Positions 15,704 to 24,874 of a DNA stretch of 53,297 nucleotides are shown here, in pieces (position 1 is the stretch's first letter; the number at the start of each line of letters is the position of its first letter). The translations under genes were made by a program, and so were the position numbers. Below the pieces are notes generated by a model. It was not told the origin of the DNA and did not search any database. It saw only the letters and a list, made by a program, of their open reading frames with translations. Source of the stretch: Mycobacterium sp. UM_WGJ (GTDB lineage: Bacteria > Actinomycetota > Actinomycetes > Mycobacteriales > Mycobacteriaceae); NCBI RefSeq assembly GCF_000455125.1, contig NZ_AUWR01000092.1, positions 1 to 53,297 of the forward strand. Direction: 5' to 3'.

Positions 15704-18025
15704 CTAGGCGTCTTCGCCCGCCGACGACACCGACGTGATGCGGTGGATCGCGAAATCTTTCATCTGCCCCGACGTGGAATCGAACGCCACCAGCCGCCCA
15801 CCCAGCACTTGGGTGGGGGCCACTTCGCGCTGGGTGGCCACCCCGGCGGCGTCGACGTAGCCGATCATCACCGTGGCTCGCTCCAGCGCGGCGCGCTTGA
15901 GCATGATCATCGCGGTCACCGGGTCCAGCCGGATGTTGTCGAACGGCGCCGACGTCACCGTGCGCAGCACCCGGACCAGCGCGGTCAAGCTGTCCTCGCC
16001 AGGACCGGCGTGCTGCCGGTGCCCGCGACGCTCCGCGGGGGTGTGCACCCGCAACCCGCGCGGCCGGATGTCGACGATCGTTCCGGTGGCATCCTCGGCG
16101 GCCGGGGCGAAACCGGCGTCGCGCAGCGCCGCCAACACGTCGGCAAGCGGAGCCTGCGCCACGGCCACCGTCGGGGCCAGCATCCGCAGCCCCAGCGCCT
16201 CGGCGGCCGGAACGGCGACCGCCTGGGCCAGCAGCGCGGGATCCTCGCACCGCACGAAGGAGGCCGCCAACCCGATCCGCAGCTGCCCGTGCCGGCGCGC
16301 GACGTCGTCGATCAGATAGCTGAGTCCTTGCGGCACGGGAGTCTTGGAGTGCTTCTCGAAGAACGCCCGCAGCCCGGCACCGGTGCGGCCCACGTCCAAG
16401 GCGGACCGGATGGTCTGTTCGGAGACCCGGTAGACCATTGCGGCGCCGGCCGATTCCACGGTCGCGACGACGGCCAGCTCCTCGGCGAGATCACGTTTCA
16501 GCGGGCCCGGCACCACCACGGTCAGGTCGGCCTGCACCAAGAAGTGGTCGATCGGCTCGGGCAACGCCTTGGCCATGGCGGCCACCGCGGCGGCATCATC
16601 GGCGTCGGACGTAGCGCCGTCGGCGCCGGCGGCCAGCAGGATCCGTCCCGGAGAGCTCAGCGCGCCGCGGCCCAGCACACCCAGCGCGTGCGCCTCGTCG
16701 AGCAGCTCGCCCACCGGGCCGGGCTGCAGCCGGCTGGCCCAACGCGGCCGGCGCCAGATCAGCGCCTGCGACGCGGTCACCGCGTCAACCCCGGCGCCCG
16801 CGGGCAGCTCGGCGAGCATGCCCAGCAGCAGCCGGCGATCCAGCGGGGCGGCGGTGGAGAACAGCGGGGTGGACAGCGCGGCCCGGGGTTTGCCGTCGGC
16901 GCCGCGGCTGCCGATCAGACCCGGCCGGGCCGGCAGATCCAGCCAGGTGGCGGCCAGCAGATGCCAGCGTTCCGCGGTGGACTGCTCGGCGAACCGGTCG
17001 GCGAGCACCGTCGGCGCCCAGTACGGGCCGTCGGCGTCGGGCCAGTCTCGTTGATCGACGCGCGCCGGATCGGGAAAGTCGGCCGCGATCAGGCGGGCGG
17101 TCGCCGCGACCTCCAGTAACAGGCCCAGCCGGATCTCGTCGACCCCGGTGGTCTTGGCCAGTCGCTTGACCTCGCGCACGCCCAGCCCGCCGCTGCGCAG
17201 CTCCGGCACCGGCGTTTCGCCCAGATTGGCCAGGATCACGTCGAGTTCACGCAACACGTCGATCACCGAGCCGGCCGCCGCCGCGTCGACATCGGCCGCG
17301 GTGGTCTGCGACACCACAGGGTCGGGCGCGTGCAACGCGACCGGGCCCGGCTGTTCGCCCCGCAGGATCTGCCCGACGAGCCGCGGCAGGATCACCGTCT
17401 CGTCGTCGATGCGGCGCAGCAGTCCGGCCGCCAGCAGCCGGGGCACCGGACGCTCCGGGGGTGCGTCGGGGGCGGCGTCGCGGGTGCGCCCGATCGGGGA
17501 GCCGGTCAGCAACTTGTCCAGCAGGTCACGTTGCGGTGCGTCCAGATCGTCGATGGCGCCGTGCAGTGCAGCGAAGTGCGCATCGTCCTGCGCCGGTTCT
17601 TCCCGGGTCACCTGACCCGGATGCCAGGGCAGGCCCGCGCCCGCCTCGGCGACCACGCGCAACACTCCGTTCGGTTCTGTCGAACCCCAACACAGCCCCC
17701 GCTCGATCAGGTCGGCCAGTGCCTCGGCCACCGCGTCGGCGGGGGCGCGCGCGCCGATCAGGGCCAGCAGATCGGCGACCGGCACCCCGGTGCCGTCGGC
17801 ATGCAATTCCAGCAGCGCATCGAGGAGGGCAAGCCGCAGAAAATCCAGCTCATCGGTGGCAGCCCGAACCGACTGGCGAGCCTGGGCCCGCGCGGCCAGG
17901 GCGGCGATACTGCCCGGCGGGGGTTGGGCGAGGTCGGGCCGTAGCTTCAGAAGCCGGATCAGATCCTCGTCGGGCAGCTCGGCCAGCCACGACCCCAGTG
18001 GGACACCCCGGGCGCGTTCGGTCAT
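15704..18025 (-). CDS. XPB-associated protein with helicase-conserved C-terminal (WYL-like) domain
   Basis: 773 residues, homologous in position and layout to Rv0862c. The N-terminal 250 residues are helical repeats rich in Ala, Leu and Asp (e.g. ELPDEDLIRLLKLRPDLAQP). The middle has winged-helix-like segments (LLDEAHALGVLGRGALSSPG). The C-terminal part contains the fold seen at the ends of XPB-type bacterial helicases, with MIGYVDAAGVATQREVAPTQ followed by VLGGRLVAFDSTSGQMKDFA. It has no Walker motifs, so it is not itself a helicase. Sharing a strand and a 39-base gap with ercc3 suggests a partner or regulator of the helicase in DNA repair. This is inferred from conserved linkage. Confidence 0.8.
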   Translation of the reverse strand: MTERARGVPLGSWLAELPDEDLIRLLKLRPDLAQPPPGSIAALAARAQARQSVRAATDELDFLRLALLDALLELHADGTGVPVADLLALIGARAPADAVAEALADLIERGLCWGSTEPNGVLRVVAEAGAGLPWHPGQVTREEPAQDDAHFAALHGAIDDLDAPQRDLLDKLLTGSPIGRTRDAAPDAPPERPVPRLLAAGLLRRIDDETVILPRLVGQILRGEQPGPVALHAPDPVVSQTTAADVDAAAAGSVIDVLRELDVILANLGETPVPELRSGGLGVREVKRLAKTTGVDEIRLGLLLEVAATARLIAADFPDPARVDQRDWPDADGPYWAPTVLADRFAEQSTAERWHLLAATWLDLPARPGLIGSRGADGKPRAALSTPLFSTAAPLDRRLLLGMLAELPAGAGVDAVTASQALIWRRPRWASRLQPGPVGELLDEAHALGVLGRGALSSPGRILLAAGADGATSDADDAAAVAAMAKALPEPIDHFLVQADLTVVVPGPLKRDLAEELAVVATVESAGAAMVYRVSEQTIRSALDVGRTGAGLRAFFEKHSKTPVPQGLSYLIDDVARRHGQLRIGLAASFVRCEDPALLAQAVAVPAAEALGLRMLAPTVAVAQAPLADVLAALRDAGFAPAAEDATGTIVDIRPRGLRVHTPAERRGHRQHAGPGEDSLTALVRVLRTVTSAPFDNIRLDPVTAMIMLKRAALERATVMIGYVDAAGVATQREVAPTQVLGGRLVAFDSTSGQMKDFAIHRITSVSSAGEDA

Positions 18026-18075
18026 CGACGACCAGCGTAAGGCCCAACCGGTGAACGTCGTCGATCGCGACCTGT

Positions 18076-18081
18076 CAGAAT
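18076..18081 (+). promoter_or_regulatory. -10 element, leaderless start for the Rv0863-like gene
   Basis: CAGAAT, six bases, then GTG 18088. Confidence 0.5.
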
Positions 18082-18087
18082 GGTGCC

Positions 18088-18276
18088 GTGGCTGGAAACC
18101 AGGACAACAAGAACCGGTACGTCGACAACGGTTGGCCGAAGACCGACGGCGAACCGGCCGTCAGCGAGCTGCGCACCGATCGGACTGGCGCACTGTCGCC
18201 GTTCGGGGACCTCGTGTTCCCGCTGCCGTCCGAGGAGCTGCCCTACCTGCATCCGGTCACCGTCGTCAACCGGTAG
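18088..18276 (+). CDS. Small conserved mycobacterial protein (Rv0863-like)
   Basis: 62 residues, hydrophilic at the start ([20 protein letters not shown]) and ending in a compact [20 protein letters not shown] segment. No signal peptide or membrane segment is seen. Its function is unknown. It lies directly before moaC2 (10 bases between stop and the next ATG), so it heads the molybdopterin operon moaC2-mog-moaE2 and is probably cotranscribed with it. The start is fixed by a -10 hexamer six bases upstream. The length matches the M. tuberculosis gene at the same position, as far as I recall it. Confidence 0.75.
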   Translation: MAGNQDNKNRYVDNGWPKTDGEPAVSELRTDRTGALSPFGDLVFPLPSEELPYLHPVTVVNR

Positions 18277-18286
18277 CGGTGACGCT

Positions 18287-18760
18287 ATGACCGGGCCGCT
18301 CTCACATCTCGACGACCGGGGTGCGGCCCACATGGTCGACGTCAGCGCCAAGGCGACCACCAAGCGTGTTGCGGTCGCCGGCGGGGTGCTGCGCACCACC
18401 GCCGAAGTGATCCAGCTGATCTCGGCCGGCGGACTGCCCAAGGGCGACGCGTTGGCCACCGCCCGGGTGGCGGGCATCATGGCCGCCAAACGCACCAGCG
18501 ATCTGATTCCGCTCTGCCACCAACTGGCTCTGACCGGCGTCGACGTGGACTTCACCATCGGCGAGTCACAGATCGACATCACCGCCTCGGTACGCACCAC
18601 GGACCGCACCGGTGTGGAGATGGAAGCACTGACCGCGGTCAGCGTGGCGGCCCTGACCCTCTACGACATGATCAAGGCCGTCGACCGCGCCGCCGTCATC
18701 GACAACATCCGGGTGCTGAGCAAGGACGGCGGCCGTACCGGCGCCTGGGAGCGCTCGTGA
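18287..18760 (+). CDS. moaC2: Cyclic pyranopterin monophosphate synthase
   Basis: 157 residues from ATG 18287. MoaC converts 3',8-cH2-GTP, made by MoaA, into cyclic pyranopterin monophosphate, the first stable molybdopterin intermediate. The family hallmarks are present: [16 protein letters not shown] near the start, [19 protein letters not shown], the active-site [37 protein letters not shown], and the Lys-rich [17 protein letters not shown]. It overlaps mog by the GTGA junction, so translation is coupled. Cytosolic, hexameric in homologues. Confidence 0.93.
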   Translation: MTGPLSHLDDRGAAHMVDVSAKATTKRVAVAGGVLRTTAEVIQLISAGGLPKGDALATARVAGIMAAKRTSDLIPLCHQLALTGVDVDFTIGESQIDITASVRTTDRTGVEMEALTAVSVAALTLYDMIKAVDRAAVIDNIRVLSKDGGRTGAWERS

Positions 18761-19236
18761 GCGCCCGGACCGCCCGCGTCATCATCGCGTCCACCCGAGC
18801 ATCGGTCGGGGAGTACACCGACCGCACCGGGCCGGTCATCGCCGACTGGCTGGTGCAGCGCGGCTTCGCCGACGTGCAGCCGGAGGTCGTGCCGGACGGC
18901 GAGCCGGTCGGCGCCGCTCTGCGCGCCGCGGTGGCCGACGGGACGGACGTGATCATCACCTCCGGGGGAACCGGTATTTCACCGACGGACGACACCCCGG
19001 CGCAGACGCGTACGGTGCTCGATTACGAGATCCCCGGCCTCGCCGATGCGATTCGCCGGTCCGGGCTGCCGAAGGTGCCGACCTCGGTGCTGTCTCGTGG
19101 CCTGTGCGGGGTGGCCGGCCGCAGCCTGGTGGTCAACCTGCCCGGGTCGTCCGGCGGGGTGCGTGACGGGCTTGGCGTGCTTGCCGACGTCCTGGATCAC
19201 GCCTTGGACCAGCTCGCCGGCGGAGACCACCGATGA
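18757..19236 (+). CDS. mog: Molybdopterin adenylyltransferase
   Basis: 159 residues, start GTG overlapping the moaC2 stop by four bases. The MoaB/Mog fold is marked by [18 protein letters not shown], the nucleotide-binding loop [19 protein letters not shown] and [18 protein letters not shown]. It activates molybdopterin by adenylation before molybdate insertion. MoaB-type proteins look similar, but the usual actinobacterial annotation at this locus is mog. It overlaps moaE2 by ATGA, so the three genes form a tightly coupled operon. Confidence 0.88.
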   Translation: MSARTARVIIASTRASVGEYTDRTGPVIADWLVQRGFADVQPEVVPDGEPVGAALRAAVADGTDVIITSGGTGISPTDDTPAQTRTVLDYEIPGLADAIRRSGLPKVPTSVLSRGLCGVAGRSLVVNLPGSSGGVRDGLGVLADVLDHALDQLAGGDHR

Positions 19237-19670
19237 CCGCCTCCGCCGCGGTGGTTCTGCGGGCCGCGATCACCGAGCAACCCATCGTGCTGTCCGAACA
19301 CGAGGAGCTGGTAGGCCACCGGGCCGCGGGGGCGATCGTCGGATTCGTCGGCATGATCCGCGACCACGACCACGGCCAGCAGGTGACCCGGCTGGAGTAC
19401 TCCGCGCACCCGTCGGCGCAGCAGGTGATGGCCGAAGTGCTGGCCGAGGTTGCCGCGCAGGCCGCAGGGGTCCGTGCGCTGGCCGCCAGCCACCGGGTCG
19501 GCGCGCTGCACATCGGTGACGCCGCCCTGGTGGCAGCCGTGGCGGCCGATCACCGCCGAGAAGCCTTCGAGGCCTGCGCGTTGCTGGTGGACACCATCAA
19601 GGCGCGGCTGCCGGTATGGAAGCACCAGTTCTTCGCCGACGACACCGAGGAGTGGGTCGGCTCGGCCTGA
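19233..19670 (+). CDS. moaE2: Molybdopterin synthase catalytic subunit
   Basis: 145 residues. MoaE takes sulfur from the MoaD thiocarboxylate to build the dithiolene of molybdopterin. Visible family segments are [71 protein letters not shown] and the active-site Lys in [10 protein letters not shown]. The start ATG overlaps the mog stop. A strong symmetrical hairpin (19681-19720) ends the operon 10 bases after the stop. Its partner moaD2 is not in this operon but across rpfA, on the other strand. Confidence 0.92.
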   Translation: MTASAAVVLRAAITEQPIVLSEHEELVGHRAAGAIVGFVGMIRDHDHGQQVTRLEYSAHPSAQQVMAEVLAEVAAQAAGVRALAASHRVGALHIGDAALVAAVAADHRREAFEACALLVDTIKARLPVWKHQFFADDTEEWVGSA

Positions 19671-19680
19671 TCGTGTGAAC

Positions 19681-19720
19681 ACAAAAAGCGGGGGCCGGTT
19701 ATCCGGCCCCCGCTTTTTGT
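19681..19720. terminator. Bidirectional intrinsic terminator between moaE2 and rpfA
   Basis: An 18-base perfect stem: left arm 19681-19698, loop TTAT, right arm 19703-19720, with GGGGGCCGG and CCGGCCCCC at its centre. A-run and T-run at the two ends give a U-tract on either strand, so it can stop moaE2 transcripts going right and rpfA transcripts going left. Confidence 0.9.
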
Positions 19721-19732
19721 ACGAACTTGTGA

Positions 19733-20905
<1,173 letters not shown>

Positions 20906-20959
20906 TACGGGTGAAGAAAGGTGGATCGATCGGAAGATTTTCGATACACCCGGAGATGT

Positions 20960-20965
20960 ACCGTA
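20960..20965 (-). promoter_or_regulatory. Possible -10 element of rpfA
   Basis: TACGGT on the reverse strand lies about 55 bases upstream of the riboswitch-like leader. It would start transcription near 20953 and give a leader of about 260 bases. It rests on one hexamer only. Confidence 0.35.
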
Positions 20966-21107
20966 ACCGCTCTTACCCGCTGAGTCACCCAGGGTGCTCC
21001 CGGGTGTTTTCCTCGCCGCTTCTTCCCAAACCACCAGGAATCACTAGCGTTTGTGCAGGTCAAAGCCTGCTCCATCAAGCTGTTGTCGGCTCGTAATCAA
21101 TTCGTTA

Positions 21108-21123
21108 TGTGACGCAGATCATG
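21108..21123. promoter_or_regulatory. Weak CRP-like site between rpfA and moaD2
   Basis: TGTGACGCAGATCATG matches the CRP consensus TGTGA-N6-TCACA at eight of ten positions (TCATG instead of TCACA). rpfA is a known CRP target in M. tuberculosis, which makes the match worth recording. The distance to the predicted -10 (about 150 bases) is large. Confidence 0.35.
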
Positions 21124-21179
21124 CTCTCCGCCGGGTCTGATTCGGCGGTCCAGCGTCGTCTCTCCTGCGTCGAGCCTCG

Positions 21180-21461
21180 CTAACCGCCGGCGAACGGCGG
21201 CAGTACGTCCACTGTTTCGCCGGGCCGCAACGCCGCCTCCTGGTCGCGCACCGCGACCCCGTCGCGCAAGTAGGAGCACCGGCTCAGCACCGCCGCCAGC
21301 CGTTCGTTACGGGCAGCGAGGGTTTGCGTTAAGGCAGCCACTCCGCCCCCGGCGGGCACGTTGACGGTCTCCGATTCGGCTCCGGCGGCGGCCCGCGCCG
21401 CGGCGAAGTAGCGGACCGTCACCGCGACGCCGGTACCGGTGACATCGGTCTGATGAGTCAT
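21180..21461 (-). CDS. moaD2: Molybdopterin synthase sulfur-carrier subunit
   Basis: 93 residues with the ubiquitin-like fold and the essential C-terminal Gly-Gly (VDVLPPFAGG) that carries the thiocarboxylate sulfur. The N-terminal strand VAVTVRYFAAARAAAG and the segment VRDQEAALRPGETVDVLPP are typical of MoaD. It starts three bases after the stop of moaA2 on the same strand, so moaA2-moaD2 form an operon. Its partner moaE2 lies on the other side of rpfA in the opposite orientation. Confidence 0.92.
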   Translation of the reverse strand: MTHQTDVTGTGVAVTVRYFAAARAAAGAESETVNVPAGGGVAALTQTLAARNERLAAVLSRCSYLRDGVAVRDQEAALRPGETVDVLPPFAGG

Positions 21462-21464
21462 GGA

Positions 21465-22604
21465 TCAGCCGCCGATCGCGCTCATCGGGCGGTCCGGCTG
21501 GATGAAATCCGGATCGTTGATGCCATGGCCGGCCTTCTTGGTCCACATCGCGGCCCGCCACGCCTGCTCGATGGCGTGGTCATCGGAACCGTCTCGCAGT
21601 AGGGCGCGCAAGTCATGCTCCTCGGTGGCGAACAGGCAGTTGCGAATCTGGCCGTCGGCGGTGAGTCGGGTCCGGTCGCAGTCTCCGCAGAACGGCCGCG
21701 AAACCGAAGCGATGATCCCGAACGTGCCCGCCGGTGTCTCCGGACCCTCGTCAACCAGCCAGAGTTCGGCCGGGGCGGAGCCGCGCGGCTTCGGATCGGG
21801 CCGCAGCGTGAACTGGGCCTGCACCCTGTCCAGCAGTTGCTCGACGCTGAGCCCGGCGTCACGGTTCCAGTTGTGGTCGGCGTCCAACGGCATCATTTCG
21901 ATAACCCGCAGGTGGTAGCCGTGCAGCAGGCAGAAGCGCAGCAGGTTGATGATGTCGTCGCCGGTGACCTTGGGAGCCAGCACGGCATTGACCTTGATCG
22001 GCCGCATCCCGGCCTGTGCGGCCGCGCCCAGGCCGGCGAGCACGTCGGGCAGGCGGTCACGCCGGGTGATCTCGGCGAAGTGGGCGCGGTCGACGGTGTC
22101 CAGCGACACGTTGATGCGGTCCAGTCCCGCGGCTACCAGGGCGCCGGCCCGGCGTGCCAGACCCAGACCGTTGGTGGTCAAGGCGATCTCGGGCCGCGGG
22201 CGCAGGGCCGCGGCGCCGGCCACCACGCCTTCCAGATGGCGGGCCAGCAGCGGCTCGCCTCCGGTGAACCGGATGTCGGTGATGCCGAGGTGCTCCACCC
22301 CGATCCGCATCAGCCGAATCAGTTCATCGTCGCTCAACAGGTGCTGGCTGGGGATCCAGTCCAGCCCCTCGGCCGGCATGCAGTAGGTACAGCGCAGGTT
22401 GCAGCGGTCAGTCAGCGATATCCGCAGATCTGTGTGCACTCGCCCGAAGGTGTCCACCAGCGGCCCGGTCGTCGGCATCTGCGCGGCGACGGCGCGCTCC
22501 ACGGCTTCGTGGAAGGCGGCCTTCCGGGCCGCCTCCTGGTGGTCCGCGTCGGCAGCATCCGCATGCGGTGGCGGTGTGCGCAGACCCGCTTGCCTCAACG
22601 TCAT
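21465..22604 (-). CDS. moaA2: GTP 3',8-cyclase (radical SAM)
   Basis: 379 residues from ATG 22604; the frame continues to 22643 but the extra residues are not MoaA-like. The N-terminal radical SAM cluster motif is DRCNLRCTYCMP, after the TDLRISLT segment. A second [4Fe-4S] site near the C-terminus is marked by FCGDCDRTRLTADGQIRNCL, and the protein ends in the conserved Gly-Gly of the MoaA active site. It makes 3',8-cH2-GTP from GTP with S-adenosylmethionine, the substrate of MoaC2. An unconserved acidic/His-rich N-terminal extension of about 50 residues (HADAADADHQEAARKAAFHE) precedes the domain, as in other mycobacterial MoaA2. Confidence 0.93.
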   Translation of the reverse strand: MTLRQAGLRTPPPHADAADADHQEAARKAAFHEAVERAVAAQMPTTGPLVDTFGRVHTDLRISLTDRCNLRCTYCMPAEGLDWIPSQHLLSDDELIRLMRIGVEHLGITDIRFTGGEPLLARHLEGVVAGAAALRPRPEIALTTNGLGLARRAGALVAAGLDRINVSLDTVDRAHFAEITRRDRLPDVLAGLGAAAQAGMRPIKVNAVLAPKVTGDDIINLLRFCLLHGYHLRVIEMMPLDADHNWNRDAGLSVEQLLDRVQAQFTLRPDPKPRGSAPAELWLVDEGPETPAGTFGIIASVSRPFCGDCDRTRLTADGQIRNCLFATEEHDLRALLRDGSDDHAIEQAWRAAMWTKKAGHGINDPDFIQPDRPMSAIGG

Positions 22605-22819
22605 ATCCGTAATCCGATTCGGTCGGCCGGGGAGCGACCACATCGACTTCGGTGTCCGGTCCTTGTCTCCTCTAGCGGCTGCACCAGCCTACCGAGGAAA
22701 CCTGGGTGTTTTGCGAGTCTCCGTCCGAGTAGGATCGGCTGCTGACGCGTCCTGCGCAGGCGGGACGCTTCCTTTATGTCCTTACATACGTCATCAAGCA
22801 AGACAAGCAGGTGAGACCA

Positions 22820-23233
22820 GTGCCGACCGGCAAGGTGAAGTGGTACGACGCCGCGAAGGGCTTCGGCTTCCTGTCCCAGGAAGAAGGTGAGGACGTCTAC
22901 GTCCGCTCCTCGGCCCTGCCGGATGGCGTGGAGGGTCTCAAGGCAGGCCAGCGGGTCGAGTTCGGCGTCGCCGCCGGACGTCGCGGGCCGCAGGCGCTGA
23001 CGGTGAAGCTGATCGACCCCCCGCCGAGCCTGTCGCGGACCCGACGCGAGGCGGCGCCGGCTGTCGAGCACCGGCACACCCCCGACGAGCTGCACGGCAT
23101 GGTCGAGGACATGATCACCCTGCTGGAAGGCACTGTGCAGCCGGAGCTGCGCAAGGGCAAATACCCCGACCGCAAGACCGCTCGGCAGATCTCCGAGGTG
23201 GTCAAGGCAGTGGCGCGCGAGCTCGACGCCTGA
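22820..23233 (+). CDS. cspB: Cold shock-like protein with C-terminal extension
   Basis: 137 residues from GTG 22820 (GCAGGTGAG upstream acts as ribosome site; GTG 22811 is the in-frame alternative). The first 65 residues are a cold-shock domain with RNA-binding motifs [17 protein letters not shown] and a GQRVEFGV turn. An extension of about 70 residues, ending in the helix [19 protein letters not shown], is characteristic of the mycobacterial CspB type and makes it twice the length of CspA. It probably binds single-stranded nucleic acid. The 176-base gap before it would hold a long leader, but no conserved cold-box was identified. Confidence 0.9.
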   Translation: MPTGKVKWYDAAKGFGFLSQEEGEDVYVRSSALPDGVEGLKAGQRVEFGVAAGRRGPQALTVKLIDPPPSLSRTRREAAPAVEHRHTPDELHGMVEDMITLLEGTVQPELRKGKYPDRKTARQISEVVKAVARELDA

Positions 23234-23326
23234 GCCCGGGCCGGTGCTGACGATCCCGCCGCGGGTGGCGGTCGTCGCTGACTGAGTAGTGAAAACGCAG
23301 CAGTGACCTCCCGTCGCCAAGCCAAC

Positions 23327-23337
23327 TGGTCTGACCA
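23327..23337. promoter_or_regulatory. FadR/GntR-type operator
   Basis: TGGTCTGACCA is a perfect TGGT-N3-ACCA palindrome of the kind bound by FadR-subfamily GntR regulators. It is centred 43 bases before the GntR start codon, over the -35 region, so the regulator probably controls its own promoter. Confidence 0.6.
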
Positions 23338-23361
23338 CCAGACCTCCGGCCAATTTGGTGC

Positions 23362-23367
23362 TAGGCT
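23362..23367 (+). promoter_or_regulatory. -10 element, leaderless start for the GntR regulator
   Basis: TAGGCT, seven bases, then ATG 23375. The upstream open frame from 23303 is therefore not used. Confidence 0.6.
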
Positions 23368-23374
23368 GCGCGGT

Positions 23375-24097
23375 ATGACCCTCAAGCCGATCACCCGGCA
23401 ATCGATCCCGGACGAGATCTTCGCCCAACTCGCCGGCCAGGTGCTCTCCGGTGACCGGACCCCCGGCGACACCCTGCCGAGTGAGCGAACCCTGTCCGAG
23501 GCGCTCGGCGTATCGCGTGCCGCGGTCCGCGAGGCGCTGGGCCGTCTAGACCGGGCGCGCCTCATCCAGGTCCGCCAGGGCGGTTCCACAGTGGTGCGCG
23601 ACTTCCGTGTCGAGGCCGGGTTCGACGTGTTGCCGTTGCTGCTCGTGCACGGCGGCGACGTCGACCGCGCCACCTTGGCCAGCCTGGTCGAGGCCCGCGC
23701 CATCATCGGTCCTCAGGTGGCTGCGCTTGCCGCGGCCCGCGCCACCGACGACGCCCGCACCCGGCTGCGCGCCATGGTGGACGAGTTGGAAGTCGAATCA
23801 GAACCCGTGCAACGGATGTGGCGCGCTCTGGGCTTCTGGGAGCTCATCGTGGACAGCGCCGACTCCATCGCGTTTCGGCTGCTGTTCAACACGCTGAACC
23901 AGGCGTACGTGCCCGCGCTCGACGCGCTCGTCAACGTGATGGCTGCCGAGGTCAACGATATCGAGCACTACCGAGCGCTTTCCGATGCCATCGCCGCCGC
24001 GGACGCGGATGCCGCGCGGCTGGCTGCTGCGGCGATGTTGGAGCTGGGCAGCGCCGCGTTCAGCGCGCTCGCCGACCAGTTGGAGGGTCGGCAATGA
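23375..24097 (+). CDS. GntR family transcriptional regulator, FadR subfamily
   Basis: 240 residues. Residues about 8-75 form the winged helix (LPSERTLSEALGVSRAAVRE, then ALGRLDRARLIQVRQGGSTV); the rest is the all-helical FCD ligand-binding domain (LVEARAIIGPQVAALAAARA, and LLFNTLNQAYVPALDALVN). FadR-type members sense acyl-CoAs, organic acids or sugars acids; here the ligand is not known. Its stop overlaps the start of a fatty acid hydroxylase-type membrane enzyme (ATGA), so the regulator probably controls that gene and itself through the operator at 23327. The block is absent from the corresponding place in M. tuberculosis as I recall it. Confidence 0.85.
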   Translation: MTLKPITRQSIPDEIFAQLAGQVLSGDRTPGDTLPSERTLSEALGVSRAAVREALGRLDRARLIQVRQGGSTVVRDFRVEAGFDVLPLLLVHGGDVDRATLASLVEARAIIGPQVAALAAARATDDARTRLRAMVDELEVESEPVQRMWRALGFWELIVDSADSIAFRLLFNTLNQAYVPALDALVNVMAAEVNDIEHYRALSDAIAAADADAARLAAAAMLELGSAAFSALADQLEGRQ

Positions 24098-24744
24098 CCC
24101 GCAAGCAGCTGACGCTGGGTGAGGCCTTCGCTGAGTTTGTCCGGCACCCCACCCCGTGGATGCTCATCACCTGGGCGGGCGCACTGTGGGCAGCTCGCCT
24201 GACGGTGGGCGGCTGGTCGGTAGGTGACGCGGTCATCGCCGTTGCGCTCGTTGCCTTTTCGCCGGTGGGAGAGTGGTTGATCCACACCGGAATCCTGCAC
24301 TGGCGTCCGCGCACTCTGGCGGGCGTCACGATCGACTCCCGGCTGGCCCGTGACCATCGGCGGCATCACCGCGACCCGCGTGACATCCCGCTGATCTTCA
24401 TTCCGTGGCCCAGCCTGATCGGGATCATCGTACTGACGCCGCTGGTGTTGCTCGCGTTCAGCGACACCGGAAAAGGCCTGACGTTCGTCGGCACCATCGC
24501 GACTTTCCTGGTGTTCTACGAATGGATTCACTACCTGGTCCACACCGATTACAAGCCCCGCCATGCGATCTACCGCGCCGTGTGGCGCAACCACCGGTTC
24601 CACCACTTCAAGAACGAGAACTACTGGTTCACCGTGACCAGCTCCGGCACCGCCGATCGACTGCTGGGCACCTACCCCGATCCGCGGACGGTGGAATCTT
24701 CGCCGACGGTACGAAACCTGCACGCACCGACGGCAACCGGCTGA
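24094..24744 (+). CDS. Sterol desaturase / fatty acid hydroxylase family membrane protein
   Basis: 216 residues, start overlapping the GntR stop. Hydrophobic segments at about residues 22-50, 105-125 and 130-150 cross the membrane. The His clusters typical of the di-iron fatty acid hydroxylase superfamily are present: HTGILH, DHRRHHRDP, HYLVH and NHRFHHFKNE. It would use O2 and reducing power to hydroxylate or desaturate a lipid, carotenoid or sterol. Bacterial relatives include beta-carotene hydroxylase-like and alkylglycerol-monooxygenase-like proteins, so the substrate is open. Coupling with a FadR-type regulator points to a lipid substrate. Confidence 0.8.
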   Translation: MTRKQLTLGEAFAEFVRHPTPWMLITWAGALWAARLTVGGWSVGDAVIAVALVAFSPVGEWLIHTGILHWRPRTLAGVTIDSRLARDHRRHHRDPRDIPLIFIPWPSLIGIIVLTPLVLLAFSDTGKGLTFVGTIATFLVFYEWIHYLVHTDYKPRHAIYRAVWRNHRFHHFKNENYWFTVTSSGTADRLLGTYPDPRTVESSPTVRNLHAPTATG

Positions 24745-24874
24745 CCGGCCGGGCCGCCGGCGGCCGCGGCCCGGGAGAGCACCTCCTGGGCACAGCACAG
24801 TCCGGTGTGAGCCGGACTGGGCAGCCGGGCGCTGCGGGCCGTCTGCATCGCCCGAACGTGGCACTCTGGTAGTC

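Noticed and set aside
14441-17119. 892-codon forward open frame over the XPB pair
   Set aside because: Antisense to the helicase and its partner, with His/Arg/Gln-rich content and no domain.
23818-24744. 308-residue forward frame starting inside the GntR gene
   Set aside because: Only its part from ATG 24094 has the hydroxylase motifs; the first 92 codons overlap the FCD domain in another frame.
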